This document shows, piece after piece, positions 46,706-57,477 of a stretch of 64,000 nt of DNA. The notes under the pieces were generated by a model. It searched no databases and was not told the origin of the DNA. It saw nothing but the letters and a program-made list of their open reading frames with translations. The DNA is from Thiohalocapsa sp. (lineage in GTDB: Bacteria; Pseudomonadota; Gammaproteobacteria; Chromatiales; Chromatiaceae): the NCBI GenBank assembly GCA_021736785.1, contig JAIPFF010000021.1:21742-85741 (forward strand), read 5' to 3'. Made by a program: the position numbers and the translations under genes. Position 1 is the first letter of the stretch. Each line of letters starts with the position of its first letter.

Positions 46706-47883
46706 GTGGATTCCACCAACTGTTCTTCGATGGGCAGCAGCGCCAGCAACTCCAGCAGCCGGTCCACATCGGCCGCGGTGTGGGCGGCGGAAAGCGTGAT
46801 GCGCAAGCGCGCGGAGCCGCGCGGCACGGTCGGCGGGCGGATCGCGGTGACCAGCACGCCGTGCTCCTCCAGGAAGCGGCTCCAGGCGAGCGCTTTGGCG
46901 CTGTCGCCCGCGATCAGCGGCTGGATCGGTGTGGTCGATGCGGCAAGCGGCAAACCGAGACCTGCCGCTCCGGCGCGAAAGCGCGTCACCAGCGCGGCCA
47001 GATGGGTTCGACGCCAGTCCTCGGCCGAGGCGATCCGCAAAGCGGTGCTGGTCGCGTAGGCCACGCCCGGCGGCAGCGCCGTGCTGTAGATGTAGCTGCG
47101 GGCGCGCTGGATCAGGGTCTCGATCAGCGTCTCGTCGCCCGCCACGAAAGCGCCGAAGGTGCCGAAGGCCTTGCCGAGCGTTCCCATCAGGATCGGTACC
47201 TGCGAGAGCCCGAGGCCGAAGTGGCGCAGGCTGCCGCGGCCGCGCTCGCCGAGCACGCCGAGGCCGTGTGCATCGTCGACCATCAGCCAGCTGCCGCTGT
47301 CGGCGGCCAGGCGCGCGAGCGCGGGCAGCGGCGCCAAGTCGCCGTCCATGCTGAAGACGCCGTCGGTGACGATCAGGCCCGGGCCTTCCTCGTGCAGCAA
47401 GTTACGGAGTCGGCCGATATCGCCGTGCGGGTAGCGGTTCAGGCGCGCGCCGCTGATGCGCGCGCCGTCCACCAGCGATGCGTGGTTCAGCCGGTCGGCG
47501 TAAATGCGGTCGCCGCGCCCCGCGAGGGCGCCGATCACGCCGATGTTGGCCATGTAACCGGTAGAGAACAGCAGCGCGCGCGGCCTGCCCACGAAATCGG
47601 CCAGCGCGTGCTCCAGCGCGCGATGGGCCTCGCTGTGCCCCGTGACCAGATGCGCGGCACCGCTGCCGACGCCGAAGCGCTCGACGCCCTCGCGCAGCGC
47701 GGCGGCGATGGTCGGGTGCGCGGCGAGGCCCAAGTAGTCGTTACTGCAAAAGCTCAGCATGCGCCGGCCGTCGATCACCGGACGCACGCCCTGGGCACCG
47801 TCGAGGACGCGGCGGGAACGATACAGGCCGTCGCGACGCAATTGCTGCAGCGCCGCATCGAGCCCTTGCAAAGGGGACGGCAT
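46702..47883 (-). CDS. bioF: 8-amino-7-oxononanoate synthase
   Basis: The 393-residue PLP enzyme condenses pimeloyl-ACP with alanine. Motifs: SFCSNDYLGLAAHP, GSGAAHLVTGHSEAH, MVDDAHGLGVLG and the PLP lysine in MGTLGKAFGTFGAF. I place the start at 47883 with GAGG five bases upstream, 7 nt after the bioB stop; an ATG at 47904 inside bioB is possible. Confidence 0.96.
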   Translation of the reverse strand: MPSPLQGLDAALQQLRRDGLYRSRRVLDGAQGVRPVIDGRRMLSFCSNDYLGLAAHPTIAAALREGVERFGVGSGAAHLVTGHSEAHRALEHALADFVGRPRALLFSTGYMANIGVIGALAGRGDRIYADRLNHASLVDGARISGARLNRYPHGDIGRLRNLLHEEGPGLIVTDGVFSMDGDLAPLPALARLAADSGSWLMVDDAHGLGVLGERGRGSLRHFGLGLSQVPILMGTLGKAFGTFGAFVAGDETLIETLIQRARSYIYSTALPPGVAYATSTALRIASAEDWRRTHLAALVTRFRAGAAGLGLPLAASTTPIQPLIAGDSAKALAWSRFLEEHGVLVTAIRPPTVPRGSARLRITLSAAHTAADVDRLLELLALLPIEEQLVEST

Positions 47884-47890
47884 CACGGCC

Positions 47891-48937
47891 TCAGACGTCG
47901 GCATGGGCGCCGGCATCCGCCGTCGCGGTGATGGTCTTGTGGCAGGCGCCGGGCGCTTCGCGGCCTTCGGGCTCGGCGGCCTCCGCTTCCAGACCGAGAC
48001 GCTCGAAAAGCCGGCGGTCGTGATCCGACTCGGCATTCGGGGTGGTCAGCAGGCGCTCGCCGTAGAAAATCGAGTTGGCGCCGGACAGAAAGCATAGCGC
48101 CTGCAGTTCGTCGGTCATCTCGGAGCGGCCGGCGGACAGGCGCACGTAGGAGCGCGGCATCATGACCCGCGCGGCGGCGACGGTGCGCACGAACTCGAAC
48201 GGATCGAGGGCGTCGGTGCCGAACAGCGGCGTGCCCTCCACCTGCACCAGCAGGTTGATCGGTACCGATTCCGGATGCGCCGGAAGGTTGGCCAGCTGGC
48301 ACAGCATCGAGGCCCGGTCGCGGCGCGATTCGCCCATGCCCAGTATGCCGCCGCTGCAGGTCTTGAGACCGACCGTGCGCACATGCTCGAGGGTCTCGAG
48401 CCGATCGCGGTAGGTGCGTGTGGTGATGACCCGGCCGTAAAACTCCGGCGATGTGTCCAGGTTGTGGTTGTAGTAGCTCAGCCCGGCATCGCGCAAGCGC
48501 TGCGCCTGTGTCAGCGTCAACATGCCCAAGGTGACGCAGGTCTCCATGCCCAGCGCGCTGACGGCCTCGACCATCGCCGTCACCTGCTCCAAGTTCTTAT
48601 CGGTCGGGTTGCGCCAGGCCGCACCCATGCAAAAGCGCGTCGCGCCGTTGTCGCGTGCGGTGCGGGCGGCAGCGACCACCTCTTCGAGCGGCAGCAGCCG
48701 CTCGCGTTCCAGTTCGGCCTCGTGCTTCGCGCTTTGGGAGCAGTAGCCGCAATCCTCCGGACAACCGCCTGTCTTGATGCTCAGCAAGGTGCTGACCTGG
48801 ATGCGGTTGGCATCGAAATTGGCGCGATGGGCGCTCTGGGCGGCGAACAGCAAATCATTGAAGGGCTGCCCGAGCAGGCCGGCGGCCTCGTCGGTTTGCC
48901 AGTCGTGACGAATGACGGAAGTATCGGGTCGGTGCAT
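47891..48937 (-). CDS. bioB: Biotin synthase
   Basis: The 348-residue radical-SAM enzyme inserts sulfur into dethiobiotin. The cluster motif CPEDCGYC lies at Cys59, 63 and 66. Later blocks [24 protein letters not shown] and the second-cluster Cys regions are intact. The start [13 protein letters not shown] is set by AAGG upstream; the longer frame is rejected. It is the first gene of the biotin operon, with about 330 nt of leader after the predicted promoter. Confidence 0.96.
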   Translation of the reverse strand: MHRPDTSVIRHDWQTDEAAGLLGQPFNDLLFAAQSAHRANFDANRIQVSTLLSIKTGGCPEDCGYCSQSAKHEAELERERLLPLEEVVAAARTARDNGATRFCMGAAWRNPTDKNLEQVTAMVEAVSALGMETCVTLGMLTLTQAQRLRDAGLSYYNHNLDTSPEFYGRVITTRTYRDRLETLEHVRTVGLKTCSGGILGMGESRRDRASMLCQLANLPAHPESVPINLLVQVEGTPLFGTDALDPFEFVRTVAAARVMMPRSYVRLSAGRSEMTDELQALCFLSGANSIFYGERLLTTPNAESDHDRRLFERLGLEAEAAEPEGREAPGACHKTITATADAGAHADV

Positions 48938-49055
48938 CGGAGTGAGCCTTTTCGGAAGCGTCGCGTCGACGACGGGGGTGCTGCACGGGCGGCATACACA
49001 GGACGCTCGCGCCGGCTTGCAGGGCCGCGGCTCCAGTCCCGGGCCCGGTATCGTC

Positions 49056-49080
49056 CCCAGTCCCAGTCCCAGTCCCAGTC
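49056..49080. repeat. CAGTCC hexanucleotide tandem repeat
   Basis: CAGTCC is repeated four times, with the last unit altered (CAGTCT). It lies in the predicted 5' leader of the biotin operon. Copy number could vary by slippage. Confidence 0.8.
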
Positions 49081-49273
49081 TCGGCCGAGCTACCGGCGGG
49101 TTTTCGATTGCGCGCAATAGCCGCGGGCGCACGAGACTCGGGGAGCGACCGCCGGTTCGACGGATACGCCGACGCGGAGGTGCGGCAAACCCGCGCCGCG
49201 CGGCGCCGCAAGGGAAGCGAGCGCCCGAGCGGGCGCCAAGGGCCGGGCTTGGCCCGTGCCGATCAACGCCGAC

Positions 49274-49301
49274 ATCCTAACGCCGCTCACCGGGCTGTCA
49301 A
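49274..49301 (-). promoter_or_regulatory. Sigma70-type promoter of the biotin operon
   Basis: On the minus strand a perfect TTGACA (-35) and TAGGAT (-10) are separated by 16 bp. It points to bioB, giving a leader of about 330 nt. I could not recognise a BirA operator. Confidence 0.6.
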
Positions 49302-49439
49302 CCAAAACGATGCCGACCGGTTCACCGCAACTTGCGAACAGTGTATTCTAATCGTGTATAGCGCGATAGGGCCGACGGCATCCGGCATCGGCTTGCGCAC
49401 CTCTCGCGGCCGAGCCCGCCCCCGAAGGTATCGATACCG

Positions 49440-50210
49440 ATGCGCAGATCGAGGATGCCCCGACCATGGCCGCAGGCGGCGCTTTCGGCAGCGCTTGCGA
49501 CCCTTTATCCGCCGACTTGCATACTCTGCGGCGCCGGCGGCGACGACGGCCTCGACCTATGCGCCGGCTGCCGCGAGGATCTGCCCCGTATCGGTCGCTG
49601 CTGTGCGCGTTGCGCGCTGCCGCTGCCGGTCACCGCGGCCGTTCCGGGCCAAGCGGCGCCGTCCTTGGTCTGCGGCGGCTGCCAGCGCAGTGCGCCGCCC
49701 TTCGCCCGCTGCGTTGCGGTGTTCCGCTACGAAGACCCTCTACCCTTGCTGGTGGCCGGACTGAAGTTTCGCGGGCGGCTGAATGTGCTGCGCCTGATGG
49801 GGCTACTGCTGGCAGACGCGCTGCAGAACGAAAGCAACGAACACCCCACGCGGGCGCCGCTGCCCGATCTGATCATTCCGGTCCCGCTGCATCGTCGACG
49901 GCTGCGACAGCGCGGCTATAACCAGTCGCTGGAGCTCGCGCGGGTCGCCGGCGGTCTGCTCGGGGTGGCGGTGAGTCCGGCGTCCTGCGAGCGCAGGCTC
50001 GCCACACCACCGCAGGTCGGGCTCGACGCAGCGCAGCGCCTGCACAACGTGCGCGGTGCATTTCGGGCCACCCGCCGGCTCGACGGTCTGCACGTCGCGG
50101 TGCTCGACGACGTCGTGACCACCGGCGGAACTGTCTCGGAAGTCGCACGCGTATTGCAGGGCGCAGGTTGCAGGCGGGTCGACGTCTGGACGCTTGCCCG
50201 CACACCCTGA
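49440..50210 (+). CDS. comF: ComF family phosphoribosyltransferase-like protein
   Basis: The 256-residue protein has an N-terminal Cys cluster (CILCG, CAGC, CCARC, CGGC) that likely binds zinc, and a phosphoribosyltransferase fold with PVPLHRRRLRQRGYNQSLELAR and VAVLDDVVTTGGTVSEVA. ComF proteins take part in DNA uptake and processing of incoming single strands (ComFC type). It is divergent from bioB, an arrangement common in gammaproteobacteria. Confidence 0.94.
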   Translation: MRRSRMPRPWPQAALSAALATLYPPTCILCGAGGDDGLDLCAGCREDLPRIGRCCARCALPLPVTAAVPGQAAPSLVCGGCQRSAPPFARCVAVFRYEDPLPLLVAGLKFRGRLNVLRLMGLLLADALQNESNEHPTRAPLPDLIIPVPLHRRRLRQRGYNQSLELARVAGGLLGVAVSPASCERRLATPPQVGLDAAQRLHNVRGAFRATRRLDGLHVAVLDDVVTTGGTVSEVARVLQGAGCRRVDVWTLARTP

Positions 50211-50334
50211 GCCGAGCATGCGCCGACGCCCGCGGAGACTCCGCCGGCGGGCACGCCGCCTGTGACAGCGATAGGTCACCTCGACGGGGGACGGCTAGAA
50301 TCGCGACTCAACATCGACGGCGAGGCTCACCCGC

Positions 50335-50670
50335 ATGAAGTTTCCGAAGTTGCCCATCGGTCAGCGCTTTCGCTGGCGCGGCACCAGCTATCGCAAAGAC
50401 GGCCCGATGACGGCGACGTCGGAAAGCGATGCGGCGACACGTATGATCCCGCGCAGCGCCGATGTGGAGATCATCGACGCGGCGGCGAGCGAGGCCAAAG
50501 GCAGCGCAGAGGCGGCGCTGACCAGGGATAGCGTCGATGCTGCCCTCGCCGCCATGGTCGAGCATCTACGGCTGGCAGCGGACCGGCTTCAGGCCGCGGA
50601 CGCGGCCGCGATGCGCAGGGCCGTCGACGAAGCCCGCGCGCTTTTCGAGGCGAGCATCGAGCAAAGTTGA
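50335..50670 (+). CDS. Conserved-looking hypothetical protein
   Basis: The 111-residue protein has a basic N-terminus (MKFPKLPIGQRFRWRGTSYRKDGPMTAT) with a short beta-like motif, then a long Ala/Glu-rich helix (about 50-110). A GAGG precedes the ATG. Codon use looks coding. I do not assign a function. It follows comF by 124 nt on the same strand. Confidence 0.6.
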   Translation: MKFPKLPIGQRFRWRGTSYRKDGPMTATSESDAATRMIPRSADVEIIDAAASEAKGSAEAALTRDSVDAALAAMVEHLRLAADRLQAADAAAMRRAVDEARALFEASIEQS

Positions 50671-50875
50671 TGGCTACGCGGCGGCGCCCGCACGAAGACG
50701 CGCCACGGTATGCGCGCCGGTGCCGGCACCGCAAGACACGGCGGCCGAGCCGTCACCGCATCGAAGGCCGCCCTCGGGGTAACGCGACGGGCGCTTCGGT
50801 GCAGGGATCCACCACAGGCCCCTCGGCGCAGTATCGAGACTCGCGCAAGCGCGACGAGCAAGCACGCAGAGTGCC

Positions 50876-51412
50876 CTATCGCGCGGGCGGTACGGCGCTG
50901 TCCGTGGCCCAGTAGACGACCCAGCGCTCGCCCTCTCGGCGAAGGCGCACCACCATGTACTCCTCGAAGTCCCAGAGTCCTTCTTCTCCGAAGTCTTCGG
51001 CCGTGCGAAACCATGCCAGCGCGAATTCATCGCCGTGGTCCACGACATGGACCCGATCGGGCACCCAGGTAGCGAAGTTGCCGTCGCTGTCCAGGGTGAA
51101 TTCTGTCATCTCCTCGGCAAGGCTGGCACTGAAACCCTTGCGGTAGTGCGCGTAAACAGACTCCCAGTCGGGGTAGGACTCGGGCGACTGCCAATAGTCA
51201 CGCTCCAGGCCGTAGGCGACCCGCACCGCGTCGGCGATCCGCTCGCGCTCATCGGTCTCGCCGGCAAACCCGGCAAAAGGCAACGCGCCGAGCATCGCCA
51301 CCCAGAGCAAAACCCTGCACAGCTTAAGGCCGCGTTCGGCGACTGGACGCCGCGGCCGGCGGCGGCACGCATCGGAGCAAAGGGCAATCGACATTGCAGC
51401 AGGGAGATCCAA
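50876..51412 (-). CDS. Hypothetical exported protein
   Basis: The protein of up to 178 residues has a hydrophobic segment (LCRVLLWVAMLGALPFAGFAGETDE) that looks like a signal peptide with cleavage after GFA. The mature part has conserved-type acidic and aromatic stretches (ERDYWQSPESYPDWESVYAHYRKGF, FGEEGLWDFEEYMVVRLRREGERWVVYWAT), reminiscent of SnoaL/NTF2-like folds, but this is a guess. The N-terminal 30 residues may be an over-extended start. Confidence 0.65.
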   Translation of the reverse strand: MDLPAAMSIALCSDACRRRPRRPVAERGLKLCRVLLWVAMLGALPFAGFAGETDERERIADAVRVAYGLERDYWQSPESYPDWESVYAHYRKGFSASLAEEMTEFTLDSDGNFATWVPDRVHVVDHGDEFALAWFRTAEDFGEEGLWDFEEYMVVRLRREGERWVVYWATDSAVPPAR

Positions 51413-51811
51413 CGGGCAGGCGCCCGAGGCGGGACGCCGCGGGATGAACGCCTGGCCAGTAGTCTAGACCGGCGTTGACCCGTAACTTGAGCGCCAGGCA
51501 ACAAAACACAAGACCGCCGCTGCCGCCGGTCGACGCATCGGGGACGCGCTCGCGCCGAGCGCGATTCGCCCGGCCGGCAGCCGGCGGCACTGCGGACGCC
51601 GCCGGCGCAGCGGTCTCGAACCGGCGCGCAACGAGACCCGCCGGGAAAGACGGTCGTGGCCCTGCCGGTGGCGGAAAATCAAGCCGCGGCGCGTATTGCC
51701 GCATGGCAGCGGCATGATTGCTGATCGCTGGCACCCCGGAACGCGGGCGGGGCCGTTGCGCGCGGGAAACGCGCCGACCGGGGTACGACGCCTCGGCGGC
51801 GCGGGGCGTCC
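51413..51811. other. Gap between hypothetical gene and pckG
   Basis: This is 399 bp of GC-rich sequence. ORFs here translate to Arg/Pro-rich shadows. I see no supported gene, promoter or clear terminator. Confidence 0.5.
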
Positions 51812-53674
51812 TCAGCGGGCGACGGCCCGCGAAAGATCCCAGGTCTCCGGGGAATGATAGAGGCGCGCCAGTTGCAACTCGCGCTCCAGCTCCATCTCCC
51901 GCGGCAGGTGATCGCCGAAGCGGGTAAACAACTCTTCTTGATCCACGGTCTCCTGGCGGGCGACCTCCTTGTGGATATTCATGATCTCGAAGAAGGCGTC
52001 GGTGGAAAAATCCAGCCCTTCCCAGGTGATGTCGTCCCACCCGGGCAGCCAACCAAGCGGGCTCTCGATACCCGATGCGCGGCCTTCGCAGCGGTCGATG
52101 ATCCATTTCAGCACGCGCATATTCTCGCCGAAGCCCGGCCAGATGAAGCGCCCGTGCTCGTCCTTGCGGAACCAGTTCACGCGGAAGATACGCGGCGGCG
52201 TGGCCACGTTCTTGCGCCCGATACGAAGCCAATGCCTCCAGTAGTCGGCCATGTTGTAGCCGCAGAACGGCAGCATCGCCATGGGGTCACGGCGCATCGC
52301 GGCCTGGCCGATGGAGGCGGCGGTCGCCTCCGAGCCCATGGTTGCCGCCATGTAGACGCCGTGCTCCCAGTTGTAGCTCTGGAACGCGAGGGGGAAGTTC
52401 TTGCTGACACGCCCGCCGAACAGGAATGCGGTCACCGGCACGCCGTCCGGATTCTCCCATTCCGGGTCGATGCACGGGCACTGACTCGCCGGCGCAGTGA
52501 AGCGCGAGTTGGGGTGCGCCGCCGGCCGGCCGCAGCCGGGCGTCCAGTCATTGCCCTGCCAGTCGATGAGATGCTCGGGCGGCTCTTCGGTCAGCCCTTC
52601 CCACCAGACGTCGCCGTCATCGGTCAAGGCCGTGTTGGTGAAAATCGAATTGGCGTAGAGGGACGCCAGCGCATTTGGATTGGACGAATCGTTGGTGCCG
52701 GGCGCGACGCCGAAGAAGCCGTACTCGGGATTGATCGCGTAGAACTTGCCGTCCTTCGGGTGCGGCTTGATCCAAGCGATGTCGTCGCCGACCGTCGTCA
52801 CCTTCCAGCCCTCGAAACCTTTCGGCGGAATCAGCATCGCGAAATTGGTCTTGCCGCACGCGCTCGGAAAGGCAGCCGCCACATAGTGCTTCTTGCCGTT
52901 CGGCGGCTGGACGCCGAGGATCAGCATATGCTCGGCGAGCCAGCCTTCGTCGCGCGCCATGACCGACGCGATGCGCAGCGCGAAGCACTTCTTGCCGAGC
53001 AGCGCGTTGCCGCCGTAACCGCTGCCGTAGGACCAGATCTCGCGGGTCTCCGGGAAATGGGTGATGTACTTGTCGTCGACGCTGGTGGCACAAGGCCAGG
53101 GCACATCCTGCTCGCCGGGCGCCAACGGCGCACCGACACTGTGCATGCACGGGACGAACGCGCCATCGCTGCCCAAGGCATCCAGCACGGCCTGCCCCAT
53201 CCGGGTCATGATCCGCTGATTGACGACCACATAGGGCGAATCCGTGATCTCGACGCCGATGTGGGCAATGTGGGAACCGAGCGGCCCCATGCTGAACGGG
53301 ATCACGTACATCGTGCGTCCGCGCATGCAGCCGCTGAACAACGTGCGCAGCTTGCCGCGCATCTGGGCCGGGTCCATCCAGTTGTTGGTCGGTCCGGCGT
53401 CTTCTTCCCGCTCGGAGCAAATAAACGTGCGGTTTTCGACCCGCGCGACATCGCTTGGATGAGACCTGGCGAGGAAACTGTTCGGGCGCTTCTCGGGGTT
53501 GAGACGGGTAAAGGCCCCACTGGCGACCATCTCGTCACAGAGCCGGTCGTATTCCGACTGGCTACCGTCACACCAGTAGATGCGGTCCGGCGTGCATAGA
53601 CGGGCCATCTCGTCCACCCAGTGCAATAGCGCTCGATTACCCGTTCGGATCGCACCGTCATGCGTGGTCGTCAT
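51812..53674 (-). CDS. pckG: Phosphoenolpyruvate carboxykinase (GTP)
   Basis: The 620-residue enzyme interconverts oxaloacetate and PEP with GTP. The kinase P-loop reads [16 protein letters not shown] and the metal/nucleotide region [29 protein letters not shown], both of the GTP class. The start [14 protein letters not shown] has GGAGA upstream; the longer frame is rejected. Together with Ppc it allows carbon flow both ways at the PEP-oxaloacetate node. A run of three hairpins precedes it. Confidence 0.97.
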   Translation of the reverse strand: MTTTHDGAIRTGNRALLHWVDEMARLCTPDRIYWCDGSQSEYDRLCDEMVASGAFTRLNPEKRPNSFLARSHPSDVARVENRTFICSEREEDAGPTNNWMDPAQMRGKLRTLFSGCMRGRTMYVIPFSMGPLGSHIAHIGVEITDSPYVVVNQRIMTRMGQAVLDALGSDGAFVPCMHSVGAPLAPGEQDVPWPCATSVDDKYITHFPETREIWSYGSGYGGNALLGKKCFALRIASVMARDEGWLAEHMLILGVQPPNGKKHYVAAAFPSACGKTNFAMLIPPKGFEGWKVTTVGDDIAWIKPHPKDGKFYAINPEYGFFGVAPGTNDSSNPNALASLYANSIFTNTALTDDGDVWWEGLTEEPPEHLIDWQGNDWTPGCGRPAAHPNSRFTAPASQCPCIDPEWENPDGVPVTAFLFGGRVSKNFPLAFQSYNWEHGVYMAATMGSEATAASIGQAAMRRDPMAMLPFCGYNMADYWRHWLRIGRKNVATPPRIFRVNWFRKDEHGRFIWPGFGENMRVLKWIIDRCEGRASGIESPLGWLPGWDDITWEGLDFSTDAFFEIMNIHKEVARQETVDQEELFTRFGDHLPREMELERELQLARLYHSPETWDLSRAVAR

Positions 53675-54131
53675 AGCGGAGATTCTCCTCGATACGTTGC
53701 TGTTGAAGTCATGGATCTCTACGCGGCGGTGACAGGGCCCCGGGAAGACACTGATGGATTGGCCATCCTGGCCAAGAATTCGCACGGATCCCGAAAATGC
53801 GGATTTCGGGCTCCTTCATGCGCAAGCGCTTAGGCGCTTGAAACTGTCGGGGCATCCTGTCCCATGCGGGCAAGTGCCGAAGCCTTTACCTACTTTCCCT
53901 GACTTTAGCCCAACGCAACATTCGCACCAATTTCGGACGAGCCGGAACACGTAGCCTTTGCGGGCGGCGGGCGGGCGCAACGGGACGCCGCCGTCGCGGC
54001 CCGGCAGTCATCGCCATTCACCGCGCATCACGGAAGGAATGTCTCCGGCCCCAGGAACGGGGACCATCATCTTTATGAGTGTTTGCCGTTGGCGGGCAGC
54101 CAGGCCGAGGGTGCAGCCAGCGAGGGCGATC
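53675..54131 (-). promoter_or_regulatory. Structured leader region of pckG
   Basis: This 457-bp region lies between rfbD and pckG, both minus strand. On the minus strand it carries three consecutive perfect hairpins: CAAGCGC/GCGCTTG (53823-53840), CCCGAAA/TTTCGGG (53790-53810) and TTGGCC/GGCCAA (53759-53775). They sit 85-165 nt before the pckG start codon. They could form a regulatory leader or the rfbD terminator plus operator sites. No gene is supported. Confidence 0.5.
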
Positions 54132-55034
54132 TCAACCAGAAGCAGGCGCGTCCGCGAGACACAGCTCCAAAGATTGACGCCAATCGGGCAGTGTGAGGCC
54201 GAAGGTTTCACGAAACTTGGTCGTATCGAGCACGGAGTAAGCCGGCCGCTTCGCGGGCGCCGGATATTCGGTGGTGGGAATCGGGGTCAGCTTGCAATCG
54301 CTACCGGAGGCTTCGCGGATCGCCTCGGCGAAGCCGTACCAAGAGGTGGCTCCGGCGCTGGTGACATGATAGAGCCCGCGGATGCGGTCCATCTGCAGGT
54401 CGCCGGTGAACACCCGATGCAAGATCAGCGCACTGACTTCGGCGAGCATCCGGCTCCAAGTCGGGGTGCCGACCTGGTCGTCGACGATGCGAAGCTCGGT
54501 ACGCTCCCGAAACAGGTTGCGCATCGTCAGCATGAAATTGCGGCCGCGCACGCCGTAGACCCACGCCGTCCTCAGCACCAGGGCGTCGACGTCGGCCTCG
54601 AGCAGCGCACGCTCGCCGTCGAGCTTGGTCTGGCCGTAGACGCTCATGGGGGCCGGCGTGTCGTCCTCGCGATAGGGACGGTCGGTCTGGCCGGAGAAGA
54701 CGAAATCGGTCGAATAGTGCATCACGGGCACGCGTGCGGCCGACGCCAACTCCGAGATCAGGTGCAGCGCGTCGGCATTGATCGCACGCGCCAGCTCCGA
54801 TTCGGTCTCGGCCGTGTCGACCGCGGTATAGGCGGCCGCATTGACGACCGCATCGGGCTCGGCGTCGTTGAAGACTTTGCGGACGGAGGAAGCGTCGACC
54901 AGATCGATGGCAGGCCCCGCTTCGCCGGCAAGCGAGGCGGCGATCACCTGCCCCACCGGCGCCAGCGTGCGGCGCAGTTCCCAACCGACCTGGCCGTCTG
55001 AGCCAATGAGCAGAATGCGCGGCGTCTTGGACAT
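54132..55034 (-). CDS. rfbD: dTDP-4-dehydrorhamnose reductase
   Basis: The 300-residue short-chain dehydrogenase makes dTDP-L-rhamnose for surface polysaccharide. The Rossmann motif ILLIGSDGQVGWELRR, NAAAYTAVDTAE, YSTDFVFSG and the catalytic YGQTKLDGE (Tyr-x3-Lys) are present. The start at 55034 has AAGGAGG seven bases upstream. Other rfb genes are not in the window, so it stands alone. Confidence 0.95.
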   Translation of the reverse strand: MSKTPRILLIGSDGQVGWELRRTLAPVGQVIAASLAGEAGPAIDLVDASSVRKVFNDAEPDAVVNAAAYTAVDTAETESELARAINADALHLISELASAARVPVMHYSTDFVFSGQTDRPYREDDTPAPMSVYGQTKLDGERALLEADVDALVLRTAWVYGVRGRNFMLTMRNLFRERTELRIVDDQVGTPTWSRMLAEVSALILHRVFTGDLQMDRIRGLYHVTSAGATSWYGFAEAIREASGSDCKLTPIPTTEYPAPAKRPAYSVLDTTKFRETFGLTLPDWRQSLELCLADAPASG

Positions 55035-55341
55035 GCAGCTCCTCCTTTGGAGCAATGAAGCGGAGGGGAAATGAAGGGATGAAGCCTACGCCGAATTGAT
55101 ACCCGGGATCGGTGACGCAGGTCTAAACAGGAGGACGGCGAAGCTTGTTCCGGCCACCGCAACGCGTTGCGAACCCATGATCGAGCGGTTTTCCGGGCAG
55201 CGGCGCATGATTGACCCCGAAAACGTTACAGCCGCGGCGGCTCGATCACGGAGCAGCCAGGGCTCAGGCAGGTGCGGGGCGATGCGGCGCGAATCCGGCG
55301 GCGTGAGCGCCCCGGCGACGGCCTTGGCGGCCATCGTCGGG
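55035..55341. other. Gap between rfbD and ssb
   Basis: No gene supported in 307 bp. An imperfect stem GTTTTCCGGG/CCCCGAAAAC (55188-55224) could mark the 3' end of the ssb transcript, but there is no T-tract. Confidence 0.5.
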
Positions 55342-55830
55342 TCAGAACGGGATGTCGTCGTCGAACCCCTCGTCTCGCGGTCCTTCTGGATGGGGCGGCT
55401 GGCTGGTGCCTCGCTGGGAGCCGGGTCCGCCCGGGCCGCGGGATGTACCATAGTCTCCCGTCTGTTCACCGCCCTGACCGCCGCGGCCGTCGAGCATCTG
55501 CATACTGCCGTTGATGTCGACGACGACTTCGGTGCTGTAGCGGTCCTGGCCGTCCTGCCCCTGCCATTTACGCGTCCGAAGCTTGCCTTCGATATAGACC
55601 TTCGATCCCTTTCGCAGGTACTGCCCGGCGATCTCGGCGAGCTTGCCGAAGATGGCCACGGTATGCCACTCGGTGCGCTCCTGGCGCTCGCCGGTATTCT
55701 TGTCTTTCCAAGTCTCGCTGGTCGCGATGCGCAGGTTCGCCACGGCACCGCCGCTCGGCAGATAGCGGACTTCGGGGTCCGCCCCGAGGTTGCCGATTAA
55801 AATGACTTTATTGACGCCGCCACCGGCCAT
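55342..55830 (-). CDS. ssb: Single-stranded DNA-binding protein
   Basis: The 162-residue protein has an N-terminal OB fold ([35 protein letters not shown]), a Gly-rich flexible linker and the acidic tip DDDIPF that recruits repair proteins. Length and features match gammaproteobacterial SSB. It follows the MFS gene by 70 nt on the same strand. Confidence 0.98.
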   Translation of the reverse strand: MAGGGVNKVILIGNLGADPEVRYLPSGGAVANLRIATSETWKDKNTGERQERTEWHTVAIFGKLAEIAGQYLRKGSKVYIEGKLRTRKWQGQDGQDRYSTEVVVDINGSMQMLDGRGGQGGEQTGDYGTSRGPGGPGSQRGTSQPPHPEGPRDEGFDDDIPF

Positions 55831-55900
55831 GTCGGTCTCCCGTCCCGCGTCCGCGGGCTTGTCTTGTTGTATGAATCCTTCCAGGCAGCCGCCGCCGGCT

Positions 55901-57292
55901 TCAGGGGCCGACGGAGACGGCCTCCAATCTTGCCCAATCCAACTCGCGATTGTCCACTTTCAAGTAGGCGACACCCTCGTCCAGTGCGATGACGGCCTCC
56001 TCTACGCCAGGGATCGCCAGCAGCCGCTCGCGCATCGACTGAACGTCGCCGGCCGGCAGCGTCCCGACCGGCAGTACGTGGGTGGCAAGATTGGAGGGCG
56101 GGCGCAGTGTCGCGACAACGCCGAGCCAAACCGCTGCCGCGGCGGCGCCGAGCAGGAACACCGCATCCGGGCCGAACTGCTCGTGCGCGAGGCCGCCGAG
56201 CAGCCCGCCGAGGAAGGCGCCGAAAAACTGGGCGCTGGAGAATACGCCCATGGCCGTTCCCTTGGCACCCGCACTGGCCGCCTTCGAGACCAGCGACGGC
56301 AGAATCGCCTCCAACAGATTGAACACGGTGAACATCGCCGTCAGCAGCACCAGCGCGGTCCAAACGCCCGCATCTAGCACGACGAAGCCGAGCATCGCCG
56401 CGGACAGGGCCATGGCCGCGCCGATCAGCACGGCGCGCACTTTTCCGGCGCGCTCGGCGACGATGATGAACGGCACCATCAGGACAATCGCCATCAGGAC
56501 CACGGGCAAGTAGAGCTTCCAGTGCTCGGCGGCGGGCAGCCCGGCCGACGTCAGCGACAACGGCAGCACCACGAACAGGCTGACCATCGTCAGATGGAGC
56601 AGGAAGATGCCCAGATCCAAACGCAACAAGGTGGTGTTGTGCAGCACGCCGGAGACCTGATCCAACACCGTCTGCGCATCGCGGTGCACGGTCGATCGGT
56701 CCGGATCGGGGACCACGGAGGCCAGCACCAGCATGCCCAGCAGCGCGAATCCGGCCGTCAGCCAGAAGATGCCGGACACGCCGATCATCTCGCCGAGCAG
56801 GGGCCCCGCCACCAGCGCCACCGCAAAGGACAGCGCGACGCTGATGCCGATGGCGGCCATCGCGCGGGTGCGGACGCTCTCGCGGGTCAGATCCGCGGCC
56901 AGAGCGATGGTGGCGGCCGCGATGGCGCCGCTGCCCTGCAGTGCACGGCCGATGATGACACCCGAAATGGAGTCGGCCATCGCCGCGATAACGCTGCCCA
57001 CGGCGAAGATCACGAGTCCGCCGTAGATCACCGGTTTGCGCCCGATGCGGTCCGACAACAAACCGAACGGAATCTGCAGCAAGGCCTGCGTCAGACCGTA
57101 GGCACCGATCGCGAGACCGACCAGCAGCGGCGTCGCACCGGCGAGGTCGTGGGCGTACAACGCGAACACCGGCAGGATCATGAACAGGCCAAGCATCCGC
57201 ATGGCGAAGATGACCGCGAGGCCGGTGGTGGCGCGCCGCTCGGGAGCGCTGAGCGGCGTGAGCTCGGACGATATCTGTTTTGCGCGGGACAA
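55901..57292 (-). CDS. YajR-type major facilitator with C-terminal YAM domain
   Basis: The 463-residue transporter has 12 predicted helices, motif A in the 2-3 loop ([16 protein letters not shown]) and a soluble C-terminal domain of about 70 residues ([37 protein letters not shown]) with a ferredoxin-like fold, as in E. coli YajR. The substrate is unknown. I prefer TTG at 57292 (GAGG upstream, length near YajR 456) over ATG at 57382, because the extra codons cover an AT-rich promoter-like segment. Confidence 0.9.
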   Translation of the reverse strand: MSRAKQISSELTPLSAPERRATTGLAVIFAMRMLGLFMILPVFALYAHDLAGATPLLVGLAIGAYGLTQALLQIPFGLLSDRIGRKPVIYGGLVIFAVGSVIAAMADSISGVIIGRALQGSGAIAAATIALAADLTRESVRTRAMAAIGISVALSFAVALVAGPLLGEMIGVSGIFWLTAGFALLGMLVLASVVPDPDRSTVHRDAQTVLDQVSGVLHNTTLLRLDLGIFLLHLTMVSLFVVLPLSLTSAGLPAAEHWKLYLPVVLMAIVLMVPFIIVAERAGKVRAVLIGAAMALSAAMLGFVVLDAGVWTALVLLTAMFTVFNLLEAILPSLVSKAASAGAKGTAMGVFSSAQFFGAFLGGLLGGLAHEQFGPDAVFLLGAAAAAVWLGVVATLRPPSNLATHVLPVGTLPAGDVQSMRERLLAIPGVEEAVIALDEGVAYLKVDNRELDWARLEAVSVGP

Positions 57293-57477
57293 GGGAACGG
57301 GCCTCTTCGATCGGGCTGCGGCCGGAGCGGTAGTTGAGTGGGAAAGTATGTTAACAGGTGTGCGGGCCGGGAGCCGGCGCACCGGCTACGGGCCTCTGCG
57401 GCGGCCGGCGGGAGTCGCCTCGCAGATGCGAGGCGACGGCTTGCGTCGGCATCGTGTCACCGCCCGCGGGCGTCGGC

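Larger units (their letters stand above)
48938..49439. other. Divergent region between bioB and comF
   Basis: This 502-bp stretch holds the bioB promoter (49274-49301, minus), a CAGTCC hexanucleotide repeat (49056-49080) in the bioB leader and an AT-rich patch (49335-49365) before comF. Other ORFs crossing it have no support. Confidence 0.6.

Noticed and set aside
51324..52232. A 302-codon minus-strand frame overlapping the 3' end of pckG
   Set aside because: It overlaps pckG in another frame and reads as Arg/Ala/Pro-rich shadow.
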